This document shows, piece by piece, positions 40,621-50,453 of a stretch of DNA of 64,000 nucleotides; position 1 is the stretch's first letter, and each line of letters begins with the position of its first letter. The notes under the pieces are model-generated. The model was not told the DNA's origin, made no database searches, and saw only the letters and a program-made list of their open reading frames with translations. The translations under genes were made by a program, and so were the position numbers. This DNA comes from Candidatus Pelagibacter communis (GTDB lineage Bacteria; Pseudomonadota; Alphaproteobacteria; Pelagibacterales; Pelagibacteraceae): contig NZ_LANA01000001.1 of assembly GCF_012932795.1 (NCBI RefSeq), positions 500,802 through 564,801 of the forward strand, written 5' to 3'.

Positions 40621-42158
40621 TGTTCAGCAATTTTCTTAAAAGTTTATCTATCTTAAAAAAATTTTTATTTATCAATTTGATAGTTTTTTTAGTTATTGGC
40701 AGCTTAACACTTATATATATTGGAAATGTAAAACCTAATTTAATAAAGAATAAAAAAAGCAAACATATTCAAATAATAGACAATACAATTGAACATATTT
40801 TAAGATTGAATATTAAATTTGAAGAAGAAGATATCAGAAGATTTTTATTTTCAACAAGATTTTTATTTCAAAATTTAGATAGAGTTATTTTATTTGATAA
40901 TCAATATAATTTGGTTGGAGACACGGATACATTGGATTTAGATCCAAGATCTTTCTCCAATAGACTAGATATAGTCGAACTAGAAATTTTAGATGAAGAA
41001 ACAAGCAACAAGATCATTGAAAAAAAAGATATAAATAAAGAAAAAACTGTTTCTATAAAAGATATTTTGACAAATTATTCATGGTCAAAAGATTATGGAA
41101 AGCCATTCACCTTTTCACAAGAAGGATATGATAAATTTTTATTAACAACTGTAAAAAATGTGACAGTTGATGGAAATAACATTGGTTATTTGGCAATATC
41201 TGAAAATGCTAACGATATTAGAGCTGCAATTAATGAAAGAAAAACTTTTATATTAAGAACAGCAATCTTTGTTGGAATAGTAATCTTTGTATTTTCTTTT
41301 GTTTTAAATAGATATTTCCTTAAGCCCATAAAAAATTTAGTAACTTATACAAAAATAATTAAAGAAAAGAGTAAAAAAAAAACAAATATAAAAGAACTTA
41401 AAAGTAGAAATGATGAATTGGGAACATTATCAAATTCGCTAGATGACATGACAAATGAACTTCAAAAAAGAATTTCTCATGCTGAAAATTTTTCAACAGA
41501 TTTAGTTCATGAAATTCGAAATCCATTAACATCATTAAAAAGTGCTTCTGAAATTCTACATGAAACAGAAGACCACAAGCAAAGAGCTAAGTTAATTGAT
41601 ATTCTTAATCATGATGTACAAAGAATTGAAAGATTAATCACAGATTACTCTCAAATGCTAAAAGATGAAGTTGCTCTAAGTAAAGAAAAAATGAAAAAAA
41701 TTGACTTAAAAGTAATTGCTAAATCTGTAGTTGATGATTTTAACAATATCTATGAAGCAAAAAGAAGTATTCAAATAATTTTGAAAGAATCTAGTAGTCA
41801 AGAAGAGTGTTTTATTAACGGAATAGAAAATAGAATAGAACAAATTATTGCCAATCTATTAGATAATTCAATTTCATTTAGTGAAAACAATAAAAAAATC
41901 TTAGTTGAAATTTACAAAGACGATAAAGATAAGATTATTTTAAAAGTTATTGATGAAGGTAAAGGCTTTAAAGAAACAAGCACAAAAAAAATATTTGATA
42001 GATTTTATAGTAATAGACCTGATAATTTTGGTGAACACTCAGGTTTAGGCTTAAATATTGTAAAAAATCTAGTGGATTTACATGGTGCAACTATTAATGC
42101 ATCAAATAACATGACACAAAAGGGTGCAAATGTAGAAATTATATTTCCAAAAACTTAA
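40620..42158 (+). CDS. chvG: ChvG-type sensor histidine kinase
   Basis: Partner kinase of ChvI. 512 residues: transmembrane helix near 15-37, a periplasmic sensor region of ~180 residues, second helix near 217-235, HAMP linker, H-box DLVHEIRNPLTS with the phospho-His, N-box NRIEQIIANLLDNS, G1 DEGKGF and G2 SGLGLNIV. The order chvI-chvG-ahcY echoes rhizobia, where hprK and PTS genes sit between chvG and ahcY; these are missing here. Confidence 0.93.
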   Translation: MFSNFLKSLSILKKFLFINLIVFLVIGSLTLIYIGNVKPNLIKNKKSKHIQIIDNTIEHILRLNIKFEEEDIRRFLFSTRFLFQNLDRVILFDNQYNLVGDTDTLDLDPRSFSNRLDIVELEILDEETSNKIIEKKDINKEKTVSIKDILTNYSWSKDYGKPFTFSQEGYDKFLLTTVKNVTVDGNNIGYLAISENANDIRAAINERKTFILRTAIFVGIVIFVFSFVLNRYFLKPIKNLVTYTKIIKEKSKKKTNIKELKSRNDELGTLSNSLDDMTNELQKRISHAENFSTDLVHEIRNPLTSLKSASEILHETEDHKQRAKLIDILNHDVQRIERLITDYSQMLKDEVALSKEKMKKIDLKVIAKSVVDDFNNIYEAKRSIQIILKESSSQEECFINGIENRIEQIIANLLDNSISFSENNKKILVEIYKDDKDKIILKVIDEGKGFKETSTKKIFDRFYSNRPDNFGEHSGLGLNIVKNLVDLHGATINASNNMTQKGANVEIIFPKT

Positions 42159-42165
42159 TGATAAG

Positions 42166-42193
42166 TTGATTAATAAAATTTTTATTATATAAA
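42166..42193 (+). promoter_or_regulatory. promoter of ahcY
   Basis: TTGATT (42166-42171) and TATAAA (42188-42193) are 16 bases apart. The predicted start is 42199-42201 and the ahcY ATG is at 42202, so the transcript may be leaderless. No Shine-Dalgarno sequence precedes the ATG. Confidence 0.5.
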
Positions 42194-42201
42194 GCCGTCC
42201 A

Positions 42202-43488
42202 ATGGAAGATTTTAAAGTTAAAGATATATCACTTGCAGAATTTGGCAGAAAAGAAATTTCTATAGCTGAAAGTGAAATGCCAGGACTAATGGCATTGAGA
42301 GAAGAATATTCTGGAAAAACACCTTTAAAGGGAGCAAAAATTTTAGGATGTCTTCATATGACAATCCAAACAGCAGTTTTAATTGAAACTCTAGTGGATC
42401 TTGGGGCAGAAGTTAGATGGTCATCTTGTAATATTTTTTCTACACAGGATCATGCAGCAGCAGCAATAGCTAAAGCAGGAATAGCAGTTTTTGCTTGGAA
42501 AGGTGAAACTGAAGAGGAAGCTGTATGGTGTATAAGACAAACAATCGTAGGAAAAAAAGATTGGAAAGCAAACATGTTATTGGATGATGGTGGTGATTTA
42601 ACCGCAATGATGCATAGTGATTACAAGGATTTACTAAAAGAAGTAAAAGGAGTTTCAGAAGAAACAACAACAGGAATTAAAGCATTAAATAAAATGGAAA
42701 AAGATGGATCTTTATTAATCCCAGCAATTAATGTTAATGACTCAGTTACAAAATCTAAATTTGATAATTTATATGGATGTAGAGAAAGTTTAGTAGATGG
42801 AATTAGAAGAGCAACAGACGTTATGATGTCAGGTAAAGTTGCAATTGTTGCTGGTTTTGGTGATGTTGGCAAAGGTAGTGCTGCATCTTTAAGACAAAGT
42901 GGTGCGAGAGTAATGGTTACAGAAGCAGATCCAATTTGTGCACTTCAAGCAGCAATGGAAGGCTATGAGGTAGTTTTAATGGATGAGGCAATAAGTAAAG
43001 CAGATATAGTAGTTACAGCCACAGGCAACATAGACATTGTAACTGCAGACCATATGAGAAGTATGAAGGATAGAGCAATATTATGTAACATAGGGCATTT
43101 TGATAATGAGATTCAGGTGGATGCTCTAAAAAATTACAAATGGACAGAGGTTAAACCAGAAGTAGATGAAATAGAATTAGTTGATGGAAAAAGAATTATT
43201 CTATTAGCAAAGGGTAGACTGGTTAATTTAGGATGTGCAACTGGACACCCAAGTTTTGTAATGAGCGCATCATTTACAAATCAAGTTATGGCTCAAATAG
43301 AGCTTTGGAATAATCACAAAAATTATGAAAATAAAGTCTATGTACTTCCAAAGAACTTAGATGAAAAAGTTGCAATGTTACATTTAAAAAAAGTAGGTGC
43401 AAAACTTACAAAATTATCAAAAGACCAAGCTGATTACATAAGTGTTGAAACAGAAGGTCCATTCAAGCCTGATGCTTATCGCTACTAA
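42202..43488 (+). CDS. ahcY: adenosylhomocysteinase
   Basis: NAD-dependent hydrolysis of S-adenosylhomocysteine to adenosine and homocysteine, closing the methyl cycle. 428 residues; substrate-binding [17 protein letters not shown] and [15 protein letters not shown]-binding [13 protein letters not shown], and the C-terminal [15 protein letters not shown] with KPDAYRY. This is the shorter form, near the length of the human enzyme and about 40 residues shorter than many proteobacterial ones. tsaE begins inside its end. Confidence 0.97.
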   Translation: MEDFKVKDISLAEFGRKEISIAESEMPGLMALREEYSGKTPLKGAKILGCLHMTIQTAVLIETLVDLGAEVRWSSCNIFSTQDHAAAAIAKAGIAVFAWKGETEEEAVWCIRQTIVGKKDWKANMLLDDGGDLTAMMHSDYKDLLKEVKGVSEETTTGIKALNKMEKDGSLLIPAINVNDSVTKSKFDNLYGCRESLVDGIRRATDVMMSGKVAIVAGFGDVGKGSAASLRQSGARVMVTEADPICALQAAMEGYEVVLMDEAISKADIVVTATGNIDIVTADHMRSMKDRAILCNIGHFDNEIQVDALKNYKWTEVKPEVDEIELVDGKRIILLAKGRLVNLGCATGHPSFVMSASFTNQVMAQIELWNNHKNYENKVYVLPKNLDEKVAMLHLKKVGAKLTKLSKDQADYISVETEGPFKPDAYRY

Positions 43489-43948
43489 TAGTAGTAAAAT
43501 AGATATCTCCTTAGAAGTTAAGACAGCTGAACTAGCAAAAAGTTTTTCAAAAATACTAAAAAAAGGTGACATAGTATTTTTTCATGGTGAAATTGGAGTA
43601 GGAAAGACAACTTTTATAAGATATTTAGTAAACTATCTTCAAACAGACAATCATCTAATTCAAACAGAAGTTACAAGTCCTACATTTAACTTAGTAAACG
43701 AATATGATGTGGGAGTTTTTACAATTCAACACTATGATTTATATAGACTAACAAATAGTCAAGAAACAAAAAATATTGGATTATTTGAAAATCAAAAAGA
43801 AATCTTAACATTAATCGAATGGCCTGAAAAAATAGATAATAAAATAGATAATAAAATTGATTTATTCTTTGAATATGAAGAAAATATGAACAAAAAATTT
43901 TTAACAATTAAAGGTATAAGTAATAAAATATTAAATGAGATCAGTTAA
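43472..43948 (+). CDS. tsaE: tRNA threonylcarbamoyladenosine biosynthesis ATPase TsaE
   Basis: ATPase that powers the TsaB-TsaD complex in t6A37 tRNA modification. About 158 residues; Walker [11 protein letters not shown], then [21 protein letters not shown] and LIEWPEKI. I chose ATG 43472 (17-base overlap with ahcY); a GTG at 43442 would overlap more and only adds non-conserved residues. A perfect 12-base tandem duplication (43832-43855) encodes I-D-N-K twice near the C-terminus. amgK overlaps the end by 14 bases. Confidence 0.93.
   Translation: MLIATNSSKIDISLEVKTAELAKSFSKILKKGDIVFFHGEIGVGKTTFIRYLVNYLQTDNHLIQTEVTSPTFNLVNEYDVGVFTIQHYDLYRLTNSQETKNIGLFENQKEILTLIEWPEKIDNKIDNKIDLFFEYEENMNKKFLTIKGISNKILNEIS
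43832..43855 (+). repeat. 12-base perfect tandem duplication inside tsaE
   Basis: The unit ATAGATAATAAA occurs twice in succession and is followed by a diverged third half-unit. It keeps frame and encodes [10 protein letters not shown] just before the C-terminal strand. Confidence 0.8.
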
Positions 43949-44900
43949 ATCAACATTAAAAAAAATTAAAGGTGATGCATCATTCAGGTCTTTTTATAGA
44001 AAAGAAAATAATAAAAAAAATTCAATTTTAGTTTACGCTACGAAAGAAAAAAAAAAAAACCTACTAATATATGATGCTATAAATAGTTTATTGATTGAAA
44101 ATAAAATTTTGGCTCCAAAACTATACAAAGAAAATTACAAACAAAACTTTATAGAAATTGAAGATTTTGGTGATGATACAATATTTAAACTGTTAAAAAA
44201 AAATGGAAGTAATAAAATTAATTTATACAAAAAATCTATTGATTTGCTAAGCAAAATTCAAAAAATCAAACAAAACAAAACTAAAAACTTTAAGGGAAAA
44301 GATTATAAAATACCAATTTATGATGATAATAAACTGTTTAAAGAGGCTAAATTATTTTCTGACTGGTATACAAAAAAATATATATCTAAAAATAAATTGC
44401 AAACGTTAAATATTAAAATAAATAAACAAATAAAATTTTTAATATCTAATCTTAACTTAAAAAATGATACTTTCGTTCACAGAGATTTTCACGTATCAAA
44501 TTTGATGAAATACAAAAACAAATTAGCAACCATCGATACACAGGATGCTTTGATAGGTAATAGAGCCTATGATTTGGCATCTTTAATTGATGATGTTAGG
44601 TTTAAATCAAATAAAAAATTGAGAGAGAGCATTTATGAATATTATTTAAAGCTGAATAATAAAGAAGTTAACAAAGTTATTTTATTAAATGATTTTGAAA
44701 TATTATCAGTGATTAGAAATATGAAAATAATAGGAATTTTTACTAGATTGGCAGTAAGAGACAAGAAGACAAAGTACTTAAGTTTAATACCTCATGCCTG
44801 GAAATTGATAGAGTTAAGAATTAAAAATAATAAAATATTTGATAACCTTAAAAAAACTCTGGATCTTAATTTTTCTAAAGAATTAAGGAATCTTAAATGA
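43935..44900 (+). CDS. amgK: N-acetylmuramate/N-acetylglucosamine kinase AmgK
   Basis: Aminoglycoside-phosphotransferase-fold kinase that phosphorylates the anomeric OH of recycled MurNAc, bypassing de novo UDP-MurNAc synthesis. 321 residues; catalytic loop VHRDFHVSNLM and metal-binding IDTQDALIGNRAYDLASLIDD, typical of AmgK. Overlaps tsaE by 14 and murU by 4 bases; the tsaE-amgK-murU order is conserved in alphaproteobacteria. A run of 12 A (44047-44058) lies at codons 38-42, a potential slippage site. Confidence 0.9.
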   Translation: MRSVKSTLKKIKGDASFRSFYRKENNKKNSILVYATKEKKKNLLIYDAINSLLIENKILAPKLYKENYKQNFIEIEDFGDDTIFKLLKKNGSNKINLYKKSIDLLSKIQKIKQNKTKNFKGKDYKIPIYDDNKLFKEAKLFSDWYTKKYISKNKLQTLNIKINKQIKFLISNLNLKNDTFVHRDFHVSNLMKYKNKLATIDTQDALIGNRAYDLASLIDDVRFKSNKKLRESIYEYYLKLNNKEVNKVILLNDFEILSVIRNMKIIGIFTRLAVRDKKTKYLSLIPHAWKLIELRIKNNKIFDNLKKTLDLNFSKELRNLK

Positions 44901-45589
44901 AAATTAACACGGCTTTAATCTTGTGTGCTGGCTATGGAAAGAGACTAAACCCTTTAACATTAGAAAAACCAAAGCCACTTTTGAAAATTAATGAAATTAC
45001 ATTACTTGAAAAGTGCATTAATTTAATTGAATTTTTAGGAATAAAAAAAGTTATAATAAACACATTTTATTTAAATAAAGAGATTGAAAATTTTATTAAT
45101 GTCAAAAAATTTAATTTAAATATTAAAATAATTAATGATGGAAAAAAAATTTTAAATACAGGTGGAGGAATTTTGAACATGATTAATTCTTCAAATGAGT
45201 CAGATTTTATGACTTTAAATCCAGACACTGTTTGGGATAAAAAATATACAGACGTTGTTCAAAATATGGAAAAATTTTATTTTTCTAATAAAATTAAAAA
45301 TATACTTTTATTAACGAATAAAAATCTTAGTTTTGATAAAAAATTAAAAGGCGATTTTAATCTTGTAGATAATAAAATAAAAAAAGATGATCAAAATGAT
45401 CTAATTTATACAGGATGCCAAATAATTAATAAGAGTTTATTTGAATCCTACTCAGTTAATAATTTTTCGATATCAGAAGTTTGGAATGAATTAATTGCTA
45501 AAAACAGACTATACGGTTATGAAAGTTCAGAAGAATTTTACCATTTAACAGATTTGAAAGTTTACGAGAAGTTATTAAAAAATAAGTAA
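44897..45589 (+). CDS. murU: N-acetylmuramate alpha-1-phosphate uridylyltransferase
   Basis: Nucleotidyltransferase that turns MurNAc-1-P into UDP-MurNAc for re-use. 230 residues; N-terminal ALILCAGYGKRLNPLT with EKPKPLLKI, and NPDTVWD for metal binding. Downstream of amgK with a 4-base overlap (ATGA). Its end overlaps the opposing gpmA by 15 bases. Confidence 0.9.
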   Translation: MKINTALILCAGYGKRLNPLTLEKPKPLLKINEITLLEKCINLIEFLGIKKVIINTFYLNKEIENFINVKKFNLNIKIINDGKKILNTGGGILNMINSSNESDFMTLNPDTVWDKKYTDVVQNMEKFYFSNKIKNILLLTNKNLSFDKKLKGDFNLVDNKIKKDDQNDLIYTGCQIINKSLFESYSVNNFSISEVWNELIAKNRLYGYESSEEFYHLTDLKVYEKLLKNK

Positions 45590-46291
45590 ATTTTTAGCTC
45601 TATCTTTATCTAAATATTTACATTCAATGATTTCCTGCTTTGAATTTAAATTAATTAAAAGTGGGTTACCTGTTGGTATTTCAAGTAAAGATATTTTTTT
45701 ATTATCCAATTTAAATAAAAACTTACATAATGCTCGAATCGAGTTGCCATGAGCTGAAATTAAAATATTTTTATTATCTAATAATTTATTATGAATATCA
45801 GAATTATAATATTCTATTACTCTTTCATAAGTATCTTTAAGGGATTCTGTATCTGGAATTTTATTTTTAGGAATAGTTTTGTAGGCATCAATATTTATAG
45901 GGTGATATGGATTATTTCTACTTAGTGGATCAGGTTTAATTTCCCAGGATCTTCTAAATTCATGAATTTTATCCTCCCCAAGTTTTTCACTCATTTCATT
46001 TTTATTTAGACCAGTTAAAGCTCCGTAATGCCTTTCGTTTAATTGCCATGCTCTTATAGGTTTTGTGTTACTTCTCAAAGTGTCTTGAATAAATTTAAGA
46101 GTATTCACGGCTCTTAATTGAAATGATGAATAGAAATAATCTATATTTAGCTTTAGTTCTTTAATATATTCACCAGATTTACACGCTTCTAGTTTTCCTT
46201 GACCGGTTAGATCCACATCGACCCAACCAGTAAATCTTTTTTCCAAATTCCATTCACTTTGGCCATGTCTAACTAATATTAAATGAGGCAT
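45575..46291 (-). CDS. gpmA: 2,3-bisphosphoglycerate-dependent phosphoglycerate mutase
   Basis: Interconverts 3- and 2-phosphoglycerate. 238 residues; phospho-His in LVRHGQSEWNLEKRFTGW, LNERHYGALTGLNK, and the second His in ISAHGNSIRAL. The full cofactor-dependent form is recognisable from NERHYG and the loop RRSWEIKPDPL. It is transcribed alone, divergent from the VanZ-like gene. Confidence 0.95.
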   Translation of the reverse strand: MPHLILVRHGQSEWNLEKRFTGWVDVDLTGQGKLEACKSGEYIKELKLNIDYFYSSFQLRAVNTLKFIQDTLRSNTKPIRAWQLNERHYGALTGLNKNEMSEKLGEDKIHEFRRSWEIKPDPLSRNNPYHPINIDAYKTIPKNKIPDTESLKDTYERVIEYYNSDIHNKLLDNKNILISAHGNSIRALCKFLFKLDNKKISLLEIPTGNPLLINLNSKQEIIECKYLDKDRAKNLLIF

Positions 46292-46340
46292 TTGATATAT
46301 TTTGATAACTGATAAAACTAATAAAATAAATGAAATTATT

Positions 46341-46742
46341 ATGAAATATATAAAAAAACTTTTAATTTTAGGGTTTCATTCAATCAACCTAATATTGATA
46401 ATATTTTACCTATATCCAGGAAGTATATTTGGATGTTATCTATACAATAATTGCTATGTTCAGCCACAAATTACTAAAAACTTTATAGTTTCCTCCAAGT
46501 ACTTAGTCTCTTCTAATCATGTGTATGTATTCATAATTCTCTCATTCTTTGGAATTCTTGCCTATTATAGTTCAAATAAAATTAAATTTTTAATCACATA
46601 TTTATTTTCATTATCAATTATTTTAGAATTATTTCATTTAATTATTCCAAACAGAGGGTTTGAGTGGAGCGATTTATTTGGAAATATCCTAGGTGTTACA
46701 ATAGTAATTATTATTTATAATGTTAAAAATAAGTATGTTTAA
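46341..46742 (+). CDS. VanZ-like small membrane protein
   Basis: 133 residues with about four hydrophobic helices (near 7-25, 55-75, 80-95, 112-130). The segment ELFHLIIPNRGFEWSDLFGNILGV matches the VanZ-like pattern (Glu, Pro-x-Arg, Asp, Asn-x-x-Gly). The family's molecular role is not settled. I chose ATG 46341 over a TTG at 46302, since the first helix then follows directly. It overlaps the next gene, an SLT-like lipoprotein, by 8 bases, suggesting they act together at the envelope. Confidence 0.75.
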   Translation: MKYIKKLLILGFHSINLILIIFYLYPGSIFGCYLYNNCYVQPQITKNFIVSSKYLVSSNHVYVFIILSFFGILAYYSSNKIKFLITYLFSLSIILELFHLIIPNRGFEWSDLFGNILGVTIVIIIYNVKNKYV

Positions 46743-47334
46743 AATAAGAAATATTTTTTTTATCATAATAATTATTTTAATTTCAGCTTGTTCCTCGATA
46801 CCCCAAAATACATCAAATAGTTGTTCTATCTTCAATGAAAGATACCTTTGGTATAAACATGCAAAAAAAACTGAAAAAAAATGGGGTACACCAATTTATG
46901 TTCAGTTAGCAATAATTAAAATGGAGTCCGATTTTGATTGGTTAGCAAAACCCCAGCGACAAAAACTATTTAAAATTATACCCTTTAAGCGCCCATCAAG
47001 CTCTTTTGGGTACTCACAAGCTGTAAAAGGAACATGGGAACAGTATAAAAATGAAACGGGCAATAAACTTGCAACAAGAGCAAGATTTAAGGACAGTGTA
47101 GACTTTATTGGCTGGTATACAGATAAAACTGAGAGTCTTTTGAAAATTTCTAAGAAAGATGCTTTTAGACAATATCTTGCATATCACGAAGGGTGGGGTG
47201 GTTACAAAAATTATAAGAACAATCAAAAAGTTATTAGCTTAGCTAAAAAAGTAAAAAACCAATCAGACAAATATAAATCTCAAATGAAAAAATGTCAGAA
47301 AAGATTAAATAAAAATAAATATATTATTTTTTAA
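46735..47334 (+). CDS. lipoprotein with lytic-transglycosylase-like (SLT) domain
   Basis: 199 residues. N-terminal signal peptide with lipobox LISAC, so probably outer-membrane anchored. The SLT-like region has the catalytic-Glu candidate in IKMESDFDWLA, then SSSFGYSQAVKGTWEQY (G-Y-S-Q resembles the G-L-x-Q motif) and YLAYHEGWGGY. It is likely to cut or bind peptidoglycan glycan strands; activity is inferred. An ATG 15 bases upstream is also possible. The stop shares TTAA (47331-47334) with the RND gene. Confidence 0.78.
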   Translation: MFKIRNIFFIIIIILISACSSIPQNTSNSCSIFNERYLWYKHAKKTEKKWGTPIYVQLAIIKMESDFDWLAKPQRQKLFKIIPFKRPSSSFGYSQAVKGTWEQYKNETGNKLATRARFKDSVDFIGWYTDKTESLLKISKKDAFRQYLAYHEGWGGYKNYKNNQKVISLAKKVKNQSDKYKSQMKKCQKRLNKNKYIIF

Positions 47335-50300
47335 CGAAGTTGTTTTTTTAACTCGATATCTACGGCATCAATTCTTTGGGTATTTTTAGCAAGAGTTAAG
47401 TACATTGTTGGTGTAACGTATAATGTAAAGAATGTAGAGATAATCATTCCACCTAGAATAGTTGAGCCTACAGCCAACCTAGATGTTTCCCCTGCACCAG
47501 GTCCAATATTGCCTATTACTAGTGGCAACATTGCAATCATTGTACTTATAGAAGTCATCATAATTGGTCTAAATCTTAGATCACAAGCCTCTTTAATTGA
47601 TGTCTCTATATTTTTTCCTGTAGCTCTTAATTGATTAGCATAATCAACAATGAGGATACTGTTTTTAGTGGAAATTCCAATTAGTATTACAAGTGCAATT
47701 TGAGAAAAAATATTAATTGAACTGTTTAAAAATAAAATGAATACTAAACCACCAAACAAAGCAAGTGGAACTGTTAACACTATTATAAATGGGTGTATAA
47801 ATGAGTTAAAAGTTGCTGCCATTACCAAATAGGCGGTCAATAGTGCTAACCCAAAAATAATGAATAATTCATTGCTAGTTTCTTTTAATTCCTCAGACTT
47901 TCCTTTCCACGCAATTTGATTATTTATTTTCGATTCAGATAAAGTTTGCTCTAAGTAACTAATTGCTTCAGAAAGAGTATAATCCGGAGATATATTTGCA
48001 GATATAGTTACAGCTCTTTGTCTATTATATCTTGTTAATTTTTTTGCTGATCCCTCTTCTTTAAATTCAACTAAATTTGCCAAAGAAATTAGCTTACCTG
48101 TAGTATTCGACCTTACAAAAATTTTAGTCAAACCTTCTTTATTTCTTCTATCCACTAAATATTGCTGAAGAATAATAGGATATTCCTTTCCTAATTTGTT
48201 AAATTTAGTTACAGTTTTACCTCCATACAGAGTTTCTAAAGTTTTTCCAATTGACTCAGTTGAAACTCCTAAATCTTTGGCTCTATTTTTGTTGATAGAT
48301 AATTTTATTTCTGGTTTATTTCTTGAATAATCTGACTCTATTCTTGATAATTTTTTATTTTTTCTTAATTTTGATATAATTTCATTTTGTTTTTCTTCCA
48401 ACTCTTCATAACTATTTCCTAATATAACCATTTGAACTGGCTTATTATAACTTGATACTCTGATTGATTGAGGAGATATAGGAAATGCAACAGTTTCTGG
48501 CACTGTAACAATTTTTCCGATCGCCTGCCTCATTACAGTTTGCGAGTTTTGTTTTCTATTTCCCCAGTCATCCAGTAGGGCAATAATTATAAAACTATTA
48601 AAAGAATTTTTATTACTTCCAAATCCAGGAACTCTCATGATAAATCTTTTATAAGGACTGTTTTCGGCTTTAAGCAAAGGAATTAATCTTTTCTCCACAT
48701 CCTCAGCTCTTTTTTCTGTGTACTCAAATGAACTACCTTCATCAGTAAAGCCAAGCACAAGATAAACACCCCTATCTTCCATTGGTAATAGTTCTTTTTT
48801 AGTAAAGCTGTATAAAATACTTGATCCAATAATTGTTAAAATTAAAAATGAAACAACAATTTTTTTTTTATTTAACCAAAACAAAAGAGTTTCTTGATAG
48901 AACTTTGAAAAGGATTTAAAAAATTTATCAAATTTTATAACAATAAAATTTTGCTTTGGTTTTTTAACTAAAAATTTACTTCCCAACATTGGCGATAAGG
49001 TTAACGCTACAAAAGAGGACACTACAATTGAAAAAGATAATGCTATTGCAGTTTCTCTAAATAAAGTACCTGCAATACCATCGATAAAAATTAAAGGCAG
49101 AAAGACTGCAACTAGAATTAAAGTAGTAGCTATAATTGCAAAACTAATTTGTTTTGATCCCTTGTATGCTGCAACTAACGGAGTTTCTCCATTTTCAATT
49201 CTACTATATATAGCATCAGTCATGATTACAGAGTCGTCTGTGATAATTCCTATTGCTAAAATAAAACTTAAAAGAACAAATATGTTTATTGATAGTCCAA
49301 ATAAGTAAAGCCCTAAGAAAGATGCTATTAAACTTACAGGTAAAGCGACTGCTGGAACGATTACAGCTTTAAGATTGCCTAAAAATAAATAAATTATTAC
49401 AACAACCAATATAAATGCAATTATTAGAGTTTTGTATACCTCTTGTATTGCTGTTCCCACATACGTTGCTCGGTCAAAAGCAACCTCCATATCAACACCA
49501 TCTGGCAATGTTTTTTTAACCTCAATTATTTTTTTTCTAATATTTTTTGATAATTCAACTGTTGATGCACCACTTTTTGCATAAATGCCTATTCCAACAG
49601 TTTTTTGATTTAAAGCATTTTTTGTTTGTGCTTTAAAAAGTGTTTTTTCAGAGACAGGCCCAAATTCAACATTTGCAACATCTGAAAGTCTTATGATGCT
49701 ATTTTTGATTTTTTTTATTGGAAGTTCTTTTAACATATCAATGTCATCATAAGATTTATCTAAATTCAGAGTTAAATCTATATTATTAGCCTCAAGAGTA
49801 CCTGCAGGTAGGCTAATATTTTCTTTTCTTAAAGCTGATTCAACTTCTTGAATAGTTAAATTATTAGCTGCTAATTTAATTGGATCAATCCATACTCTTA
49901 CACTTAAATCTCTTAAACCACCTGTCCTAATTCTTCCAACATTCTTAACACTTGAAAATTGGTCAACCAAATATCTTTCAGTGTAGTCTCCTAGATCTAG
50001 GTCGTTCCAAGTTGATGAAGTTACCGACAACCACATAGTAGTTGTAAATCCAGCTGCTTGTTTTAATATTTGAGGTGAATCAGCTTCACTTGGTAATCTG
50101 TCTACAATTCTTGCAACTCTTTCTCTTATATCGTTAGCAGCATTATCTAAATCAATGTCTGTGTTAAACTCAATATCTATTGTACTACTGCCATTTTCAG
50201 ATGTTGAGTTAATATTTTTAATTCCTTCAGCGCCACCCACCACATCTTCAATAACTTGAGTTACTTCTTGATCAATAATTGGAGCTGATGCTGATTTATA

Positions 50301-50453
50301 ATTTACTTTAACTTGTACTACTGGTGGTTGTAAACCATCAGGTAATTCTCTTACAGGTAATTCCGAAAAAACAAATATCCCAAAAACGATCAATATAAGA
50401 GACATTACCCAAGCAACGACTGGTCTTCTTATACTTAATTCAGTTATATACAT
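47331..50453 (-). CDS. RND efflux permease (HAE1/AcrB family)
   Basis: Proton-driven inner-membrane exporter, 1040 residues, full length. Twelve membrane segments in the 1+5, 1+5 pattern; proton-relay residues are kept: Asp-Asp in IGIITDDSVIM and Lys in IGISTKNSILI. N-terminal SIRRPVVAWVMSLILIVFG and ELPVRELPDGLQPP are typical of the MexF/HAE1 group. The stop of the adaptor gene shares one base with its ATG. No TolC-type gene is in the window. Confidence 0.94.
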   Translation of the reverse strand: MYITELSIRRPVVAWVMSLILIVFGIFVFSELPVRELPDGLQPPVVQVKVNYKSASAPIIDQEVTQVIEDVVGGAEGIKNINSTSENGSSTIDIEFNTDIDLDNAANDIRERVARIVDRLPSEADSPQILKQAAGFTTTMWLSVTSSTWNDLDLGDYTERYLVDQFSSVKNVGRIRTGGLRDLSVRVWIDPIKLAANNLTIQEVESALRKENISLPAGTLEANNIDLTLNLDKSYDDIDMLKELPIKKIKNSIIRLSDVANVEFGPVSEKTLFKAQTKNALNQKTVGIGIYAKSGASTVELSKNIRKKIIEVKKTLPDGVDMEVAFDRATYVGTAIQEVYKTLIIAFILVVVIIYLFLGNLKAVIVPAVALPVSLIASFLGLYLFGLSINIFVLLSFILAIGIITDDSVIMTDAIYSRIENGETPLVAAYKGSKQISFAIIATTLILVAVFLPLIFIDGIAGTLFRETAIALSFSIVVSSFVALTLSPMLGSKFLVKKPKQNFIVIKFDKFFKSFSKFYQETLLFWLNKKKIVVSFLILTIIGSSILYSFTKKELLPMEDRGVYLVLGFTDEGSSFEYTEKRAEDVEKRLIPLLKAENSPYKRFIMRVPGFGSNKNSFNSFIIIALLDDWGNRKQNSQTVMRQAIGKIVTVPETVAFPISPQSIRVSSYNKPVQMVILGNSYEELEEKQNEIISKLRKNKKLSRIESDYSRNKPEIKLSINKNRAKDLGVSTESIGKTLETLYGGKTVTKFNKLGKEYPIILQQYLVDRRNKEGLTKIFVRSNTTGKLISLANLVEFKEEGSAKKLTRYNRQRAVTISANISPDYTLSEAISYLEQTLSESKINNQIAWKGKSEELKETSNELFIIFGLALLTAYLVMAATFNSFIHPFIIVLTVPLALFGGLVFILFLNSSINIFSQIALVILIGISTKNSILIVDYANQLRATGKNIETSIKEACDLRFRPIMMTSISTMIAMLPLVIGNIGPGAGETSRLAVGSTILGGMIISTFFTLYVTPTMYLTLAKNTQRIDAVDIELKKQLR

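Noticed and set aside
42172..42187. A-T palindrome as a terminator of chvG
   Set aside because: The AATAAAA/TTTTATT repeat is purely A-T and overlaps the spacer of the ahcY promoter; too weak to support a terminator.
42159..42201. SAH riboswitch before ahcY
   Set aside because: The gap is only 43 bases, A-T rich, and lacks the conserved G/C stems of known SAH aptamers; a promoter explains it better.
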